Source: Bimastos eiseni (lineage: Eukaryota; Annelida; Clitellata; Crassiclitellata; Lumbricidae). Taken from it: DNA of 64,000 nucleotides. Positions 57,235 to 64,000 of this stretch are shown piece by piece. Position 1 is the stretch's first letter; each line of letters begins with the position of its first letter. The translations under genes and the position numbers were made by a program. Below the pieces are notes generated by a model. The model saw only the letters and a list, made by a program, of their open reading frames with translations. It made no database searches and was not told the DNA's origin. Location of the stretch: the NCBI GenBank assembly GCA_959347315.1, contig OY365806.1, positions 56,099,217 through 56,163,216 of the forward strand, written 5' to 3'.

Positions 57235-58370
57235 TCATCTCAAAAGCTTTAATTTTTCTTCATCTCTTTTCTTGATGGTCCCACTTTCGCAGCCATATGT
57301 AACCACCGTCCATACCAATGCTTTCACTTTGGTGGTTAACTTTATGCTGCGACTCCTCCATATTTTCTTCATCCCTATCTGAACACTTTGTCCTTTTGCC
57401 ATCCTTCCTCTTATCTCTCTGCTACACTCTGCATCTTCTGTAATCAATGATTCCAAGTATTGAAACGTATCCACCTGCTCCAGTCTGTTCAATTTCAAAA
57501 CGATGTTGCATGGTTTACCATTTAATGCCAGGGTCTTGGTTTTATCCATGTTAATCATTACACCTTTCTCACTTCCGATCTTATCCAGACGATTGATTAT
57601 TTCTTCTAGTTCTTTTTCAGATTCTGCTAACAGTACAATATCATCCGCATATCTCAAGTTCGTTAATTTTCTTCCTCCTATTTGTACCCCTCCTTCCCAG
57701 CCATCCAGTACCTCTCTCATCACCATTTCTGCCATGATTTTAAATAAATACGGTGACATTACACACCCCTGTCTAACCCCTTTTCTTACTCTAAGTTCAT
57801 TTGACATCCCTCCCGCTACTTTCACTTTTGCTTTTTTTTGCCATATAACTTTGTCAACAAGTTGTTGATGTGCATAGGATATCCCATTTCTATCATTGAG
57901 ACCCATAATTGCTCGTGTGATATGTTGTCAAAAGCCCTTGTGAAGTCGACAAAGCACATGTATAATGGTTGTTGATGTTCATTCATTTTCAGCATCAATA
58001 TTCTTAGGTTCGTGATCTGATCTCGTGTTCGTCTTCCTCGTCTGAATCCTACTTGTTCGTCTGTTATTTCGGACTCTGTTTTTGTTCTTATCCTTTTTAG
58101 TATGATCTTGAGCATAATTTTGCTGCATGCGCGACCAATGCTATGGTCCTGTAGTTTTTACATTGTATTAGATCTTCTTGCTTTGGTATCAGGATGAAGA
58201 TTGAGTTCATTCAATCCTCTGGTCACTCTCCTGTTTCCCATGTCTCAGTGCACATTCGATGTAATTTATTTAATGTCGTATCCTCTGCATGTTTGAACAA
58301 TTCTGCCGGGACTTCATCTGGTCCTGTGCTTTTTCCATTCGCCACCTTCTTAATTGCCTTATATACCTCT
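57235..58370 (-). pseudogene. Reverse transcriptase domain of the RTE-like LINE (broken)
   Basis: Fingers region with V-G-F-R-R-G-R-R-T-R-D-Q-I, motif A in C-F-V-D-F-T-R-A-F-D, motif B in K-G-V-R-Q-G-C-V-M-S-P and the catalytic Y-A-D-D-I-V-L-L-A-E. A frame shift lies near 57830-57910, and stops occur in the part left of motif A (58130-58370). The longest open piece is 223 codons (57235-57906). Confidence 0.85.
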
Positions 58371-58798
58371 GATCTTAGTGGTGCCGGTTCCCTGATATAT
58401 GTCCTTCTTGTCTCTCTTGTCTTTTCTTTGTCTTCATCTTCTTTATCCGTGTATAATTCCCCACAATATTCTCTCCATCGTTCTGCAATCTTTTCTTATC
58501 TGTAATTTTTTCTCCTTCTTTCGATTTAATGCAAAAGAATTTTGGTTTGAATTTTCCTGTGAGTGTCTGAACTGTTTGATATACCTCTTTCATGTTCCCC
58601 TTCTTATTTGACTCCTCAAGCTTCTCACAAATTCCTTCTATCTGACTATGTTTGTCCTTTCTCAGCTGTTTTTGTACTTTCTTTTCAGTTCTTTATATTT
58701 CTGTTTATCTTTGTTGCTGGCTTTTCTCTTTTCTTTGATCATTTCTAATGTTTCATCCGATATCCATGGTTTCTGTGCCTATTTCTTCTTATATCCTA

Positions 58799-59921
58799 TC
58801 ACAGTTCTTGCTGATTCCAGCAACGTCGTTTTGACTTCTCTCCATTGCTCCTCTGCTGTTCTTTCTTCCTGTGCCTCCTCACCCAATGCCTCAAATCGGT
58901 TATTATCGCAAATATTTCTGCCTTTGGCCCCTTCAACTCCTCAAGATTCAGCCTTTCTAGTTGTTCCTTTTTTTCCTTACACAATTTGATCTTCATCTTT
59001 GCCACCAGTAGCTTATGGTCTGTGTCACAGTCCGCTCCTGGATACGTTCTGCAGTTTCTGATGGTTCCTTTCCACTTTTTTCTATTGCTATATAGTCAAT
59101 TTGGTTCCTTGTTTTTCCATCCGGTGACGTCCATGTGCATAGTCTCCGTGGGTGATGAGCATGTTCCGTGTTGCTTAAGCTCAAGTCATGATCCAGGCAA
59201 AAATCCAGCCATCGCTCTCCTGCCTCGTTAGCCTCTCCCAATCCTCTTTTTCCAGCCATCCCTATCTGACGTTTTGTTTCCCAACTTTTGCGTTTAGATC
59301 CCCCATTATCACTTTGATGTTTCTCTTTGGTGTCTGTTTGATTATCTTATCCAAGTTCTCATAAAATTGCTCTACACTATCCATTGTGGCCATGGCTGTA
59401 GGTGCATATACCTGAATTATACTTAGTTTCCTTGGTTGCATTGATTTCCACCGCCATAATTCGATCGTCAACTGTTTCATATTCTGTCATCGCTCCTGCG
59501 ATTCTTTTGTTCATCCAAATTGCTACTCCTTTGTGCCCTTGTGTGTCTCCTCCTGAATACAGAATGGTGTGTCCTTCTGTGGTTGTAAAGTGTCCATGTC
59601 CTTTCCATCTACTCTCTGATAGTCCACATATGTCTACTCTGTTTCTTTCTAACTCCTTTCCTAGAATATAGACTTTCCCTAGTTGTATCATACTTCTACA
59701 TTCCAGGTTCCAATCCTTAATGTTTTCCTCATTTGAATACTCTTTTGTGTCTCTCTTTCCATTTCGATGCTCTTTCCAGTAACCAATTTTTTGACCCTGT
59801 CTTGGTTGCTCAGCAGGGGACGCGGACCTTGTTCACCCGGGCGACGTCCGAGCCGGTATGCTTCAAAGTTTGTATTCTTATCCATGTTGTTGTTTGGGAA
59901 ATTAAAGTGGTAGGTTCCCAC
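58799..59921 (-). pseudogene. Endonuclease domain of the RTE-like LINE (broken)
   Basis: Apurinic-type endonuclease read across several frames: G-T-W-N-V near the start, S-E-S-R-W-K-G, I-Q-V-Y-A-P-T, G-D-L-N-A-K-V-G, R-N-Q-I-D-Y-I and L-L/A-K-M near the end. Catalytic blocks are recognisable, but frameshifts lie near 59690, 59440-59480, 59260 and 59000. It would nick target DNA in an intact element. Confidence 0.8.
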
Positions 59922-60265
59922 ATCTTTCCACTTCGCAGTCAGGAGGTCATGTGATTTTTCTCACTTGTACCTCCTTCTTCGTGTGCCGGCCGTTGCTGTC
60001 TAATTGGCAGTCCTCCGCCCTTCATACGATACAAGACCCGCTGCTTCCCAGGTCAGGTTTGCCGCCTACGTTAGCCAACGATTCAGGGTTCCTGCAGAGC
60101 CTTCCCACCTCGCGAATCGCCCTAGGTGGTCCTTCAGCAAAGCCTTCACCACTGATGGTATAGCCTTCGCAGGCAGTTCTTTACTTAGTTGTTGCCACCC
60201 CCTCACCGCGATGAGGTGCAGGTCGGTCTTGAGGGCGCTCGCTATTACTACGCTACTCATTTAAG

Positions 60266-60516
60266 AGTCGATGGATCATCGTTCGGCCTTCCCTCCTTCC
60301 GTCTGTGGGTGTGTCTGTCTATGTGTCTGTATGTGCCTGTCTGTTTGTGCGTCTCTCTGCCTGTCTCTCTGTCCGTTAATTTGTCTCTCGATAGTGCCTC
60401 CCTTAACTATACGATCTGAAAATGAATGAACGAAGCAACCCATGGACGGATTGATTAACACGCGGACTGATGAATGACGGATAAATGGATGAGTGGTTGG
60501 TTACTTGGATGGAAGA
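60266..60516. other. Unassigned spacer with TGTCTG tract
   Basis: TGTCTGTCT-type tracts at 60305-60385. No gene seen. Confidence 0.5.
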
Positions 60517-60814
60517 AGACTGATAGATGAATGGATGAATAGATGGATGAATGGATGAATAGATGGATGAATGGATGAATAGATGGATGAATGGATGAAT
60601 AGATGGATTGATGAATCAATATATGTGGATGAATGGATGGGTGGATGGGTGGATGGATGGATGGATGGATAGATGGATGGATAGAAGGGTGGATGGATGG
60701 ATGGATGGATGGATGGGTGGATGGATGGATGGATGGATGGATGGGTGGATGGAGGGATGGATAGAAGGGTGGATGGATGGATGGATGGATGGATGGATGG
60801 ATGGATCGATGGAT
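60517..60814. repeat. GGAT/GAAT tetranucleotide array
   Basis: GATGAATGGATGAATA units pass into nearly pure GGAT with GGGT variants. Opens poly-(M/W/D/G) and poly-(I/H/P/S) frames that are not genes. Confidence 0.97.
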
Positions 60815-62740
60815 TGATGATTGGACTTCATTTGTTATTGATGAATCGATTGCACTGGCAATCACTCGGGTCAACTACTGATCGGTTGATGACCTTTGCA
60901 GTCGACGACCGCCAAACGCATGGACAACGGACCATCTGACAGACACACGGTTCCTAATCACGCTCTATACACAGACCATGCACACATTTACGCACACGTA
61001 CAGATCACGCATACACAAATACACAGCGACCATACATACATAGATACACAAAGACTGTACGCATACAACCTTTAGATAACACACAGCCCTACGATGCCAT
61101 GCATTACAATGGTATTTGTAATACAATACATCACAATATCATACAATTTAATACAATACAGACAATGCAGGACATTACTCTCCAACACACAACAGACAAG
61201 AACACAATACACTGACATTCTATCAGTTACCTTACGACACAGCGCAGCCCAGATCCGTTAAACATAGCGCAATATAAATAACCTGGAATCTAATGCATTG
61301 TGACTTACTTATAGTAAATTTAAATAGACAGATAAAACATTCAACTGAAGCTTCCGGCTGCTCATCCCTACTCGATGAGCTGAAAACTATTTATTATAAG
61401 CTTCAATGAGTCTAATCATGAGTCATTTACTGAATGCTTAATAAGAATGTTAGTTTGTGTGGGTGTTGCTCAAAACGTCATCCAAAGAGACACATTTCCC
61501 ACATCACACGAGGTCACTTTATCAATATGAAAGTCTGAAGCAGCCTTAGCAATAAACGATGTGTTTATACCAGACATGACATAATTATTTGTGATAATAA
61601 AACCATTTAGATCATCTCAAAACAACGCTTTTACATGTATTCAAGTGTACTATTAATAGACATTATTAGCGAATTATTATTGTGAGTCTTTCGTCGTCTG
61701 AGTAGGTTCACAATAAACCTGCAGCGGCGGCTTTACATGTAGTTATAAACTTCACATTTCCCAATACTCTGCTAGGACCAGTCCAAAGCCTGGATAAAGA
61801 AGGGTGACGCTAATAATCTCTGTGATGACAGATTCAGACAGAGCGTCAATAAACAGTAACTTACGAATAATTTGTTGTAAAACTTGACGATAGTTTTAGT
61901 TCTGAATTCTTCTTATTATCTCCAATAGCAGCATCAAACGACGGCTGTCTGTCCCACTCTGTCGTTCAGTGTCGTCAAAAGTCTTCCTCTTGATACGTGT
62001 ACACATCTGCTCGCAAGCTCTATTGCATGGGTGACTGCTTCTATTTTACTATTGCCTCTCTTTGTATCGGTCTTTGTATCTCTGTCTTTCTCTGTCGTTT
62101 TCTGTCTATTTTCGTATGTCTGTCTGTGTCTGTCTCTGCCTATACCTCTACCTCTGTCTCTGTCTCTCTCTCTCTGTTTTGTCTCTGTTTTTGTTTCTGT
62201 CTCTGTGTCTACCTTAGTCTCTGTCTGTCTGTCATTAACCATCATTCTTGTGGGCATGCATGGGCGTATGCAGTTGTCTGGCAAATCCTATGTGCTCTGT
62301 TCTCCGAAAATGCATTAGTGACAATTAATCATCATAAATCGAGTGCATTGTTCTACTCAGATTGACATAATAATGCGTCATCGGAATTCTCCCAAGGTCA
62401 CACAGAGGTCGTAAAGCGCTCGTCGGATTAGACCATTGCACTCAAATGACTCTTCCAGTGACGACCCTTATTGAAACGTACAACTTGATATTAGATTCTA
62501 CACAACTGGAAGAGATTATCTTTAGCAACGTTTCTACGATGGGTCCATTGAAATCGAACAGTTGAACACTCGTTTCACTCCTTCGATTGGGTCCTCAATG
62601 TTTCAGAATGCGTACTTGATGATTTTACAATCTACTCTTTCGTCGAAAAGGGAACTCTAACATACTTCGGCATCAAAGAGCGCCACATAAACGCTCAGTG
62701 TATACAGTGTAATGTATAATGCACGCAAACACACGCACAT
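60815..62740. other. Gene-free stretch
   Basis: ACAC-rich text at 60960-61080, ACAATACAATAC-type units at 61115-61165 and TGTCTCTGTCT-type tracts at 62060-62235. No gene recognised. Confidence 0.45.
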
Positions 62741-63015
62741 ACATACATACATACATACATACATACATACATACATACATACATGCATACATACATACAT
62801 ACATACATACATACATACATACATACATACATACATACATACATACATACATACATACATACATACATACATACATACATACATACATACATACATACAT
62901 ACATACATACATACATACATACATACATACATACATACATACATACATACATACATACATACATACATACATACATACATACATACATACATACATACAT
63001 ACATACATACATACA
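62741..63015. repeat. CATA tetranucleotide array
   Basis: About 69 nearly perfect ACAT units with a single CATG variant near 62783. Three plus-strand frames and the minus-strand frames through it are artefacts. Confidence 0.98.
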
Positions 63016-63149
63016 TGGACACACTATGTAAAATTGTAAAACACAAACACATAAATCATCATTTATCACAGGCGTAAGATTGATGCATCTGTAGTGTATC
63101 CGAGTGACTGACTTGCTAGTGATCGAAGCAAAGCCTCCACCGCTTTCTC

Positions 63150-63234
63150 TCAACGTAGGCCCTATACCTACTAGGCCCATAGGTCCTATACCTACTAGGC
63201 CTATAGGCCCTATACCTACTAGGCCTACATGTAT
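63150..63234. repeat. Short tandem TAGGCCYTATACCTAC
   Basis: Three copies of a roughly 27-base unit containing CCTATACCTACTAGGCC. Related to the TAGGCCTA palindrome that is common across the window. Confidence 0.85.
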
Positions 63235-63499
63235 ATTATGGTCAACCGCCCTAACTAATCGGTTGACATACTCCACATACAAGCACATTATACAAATGCG
63301 TACACACCTAAAGTACATGAATATAGGCATACATGTACATACATGGTTCCCGGTTTAAGCAACTTTAGGAGATGGGTGCACATCATTTTATAATAATAAG
63401 AAATGTTTGTCTACCTCTGAACTTAAGCGTGACCTGAGACATTTGGGCTTAGGTCGCTAGCGCTTGTGTGACACGTTCTTTAATGTTAAGTGTGTAGAA
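63235..63499. other. Unassigned spacer
   Basis: No gene seen. Confidence 0.4.
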
Positions 63500-63504
63500 T
63501 GTAG

Positions 63505-63640
63505 ATTATTGTTATTATTATTATTATTATTATTATTAATATCATCATCATCATCATCATCATCATTATTATTATTGCTATTAAACGGACGATTTCTAAA
63601 GCGCCGTAACGCAGCCATGCTGCTACAAGGGCGCTTTACA
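63505..63640 (-). mobile_element. LINE/SINE 3' tail with AAT/ATG microsatellite
   Basis: On the minus strand AAAGCGCCCTTGTAGC and GGCGCTTTAGAAATCG are followed by AATAATAAT and GATGATGAT runs. This resembles the GCGCTTTAGAAG end of family B but with a different tail. Confidence 0.5.
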
Positions 63641-64000
63641 ATGACCGTAACATGCATCAGTGAATATATATATCCACGTACTTGCATGAAACTGTTATTA
63701 CTATAATTATAAGACATGAACATTTATGTTTCCTAAGGATGAAGAGACTGTTTATATACCGAGTCCTATGTGTTCTAAGTATATACACACGTATGGTCTG
63801 AGTAATTAACTGTTACATAGCGCCTTGTCACATTCTGTTAAAGAGTTATATGACGGCGATGTGACTCTGAATACCAACACATATACCATCACATAATTGC
63901 ATATTAAGATCTCGTAATTAGATTTTAAAACCGAGAGTCACTAATTCTCGAAATATATACGTGAGCAACATGGTAATTCTTGGCATCATTTATCAACACA
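63641..64000. other. Gene-free stretch to window end
   Basis: No gene or repeat recognised. Confidence 0.4.

Larger units (their letters stand above)
56871..60265 (-). mobile_element. RTE/CFDP2-like LINE, full-length but decayed
   Basis: A minus-strand non-LTR retrotransposon with a 5' UTR-like leader (about 60265-59930), endonuclease, reverse transcriptase, C-terminal region and a short 3' tandem tail (ACAAG units, 56871-56890). Open frames alternate among all three phases (at least six frameshifts or stops), so it cannot make its protein. The domain order and motifs match the family often annotated as craniofacial development protein 2-like. RTE is my best clade guess, with Nimb/I-like as an alternative. 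It carries both ends, so it is a nearly complete copy rather than the usual 5' truncation. Confidence 0.8.

Noticed and set aside
59951..60264. Plus-strand ORFs over the LINE leader
   Set aside because: Antisense shadows of the RTE-like element; no independent support.
62657..63330. Long M-Y-V-C / H-T-Y-I ORFs up to 211 codons
   Set aside because: Translation of the ACAT array in several frames.

Overview
This is a window of animal nuclear DNA, not bacterial or viral: genes are split by GT-AG introns and sparse, most of the sequence is non-coding, simple repeats are long and varied, and decayed LINE and DNA-transposon copies are everywhere. The gene content (a DMSR-type neuropeptide GPCR, an HCN-type channel exon, an IAP-type UBA-RING protein) and the many transposons suggest a marine invertebrate. 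I cannot fix the phylum from sequence alone. The palindrome TAGGCCTA occurs at least 20 times where fewer than one is expected.

Layout. 1-10 kb: a LINE tail, long simple repeats, a 200-N gap inside a CTT microsatellite, and a hAT-like MITE with perfect 8-bp target-site duplications (TSDs). 10.4-11.6 kb: an intronless peptide GPCR. 13.8-20.8 kb: two inverted terminal sequences about 7 kb apart enclose a three-exon gene for a DDE-transposase-like protein with its own NRF1/E-box promoter; this is the best candidate for an intact, poorly described system. 21.9-25.5 kb, minus strand: seven exons, all in phase, encode a 348-residue UBA-RING protein of IAP type with no BIR domain and a 22-nt microexon. 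26-37 kb: mobile-element territory with further MITEs, a 1.1-kb hAT-like element with a nested LINE, several copies of one LINE family, a 214-bp near-identical duplication and GAGACC-type arrays. 39.2-40.1 kb: the first coding exon of an HCN-type channel; its later exons were not found. 40-64 kb: LINE remnants, minisatellites (48-bp, 35-bp and 15-bp units), a perfect 57-bp palindrome, a 662-bp element with a 9-bp TSD, and a decayed 3.4-kb RTE/CFDP2-like LINE.

The genes do not form a pathway. The GPCR and HCN channel are probably neuronal, the UBA-RING protein is a probable ubiquitin ligase, and the transposase-like gene belongs to a mobile element or is derived from one. Exon boundaries were placed by hand from splice signals and reading phase. 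No transcript or database evidence was available.
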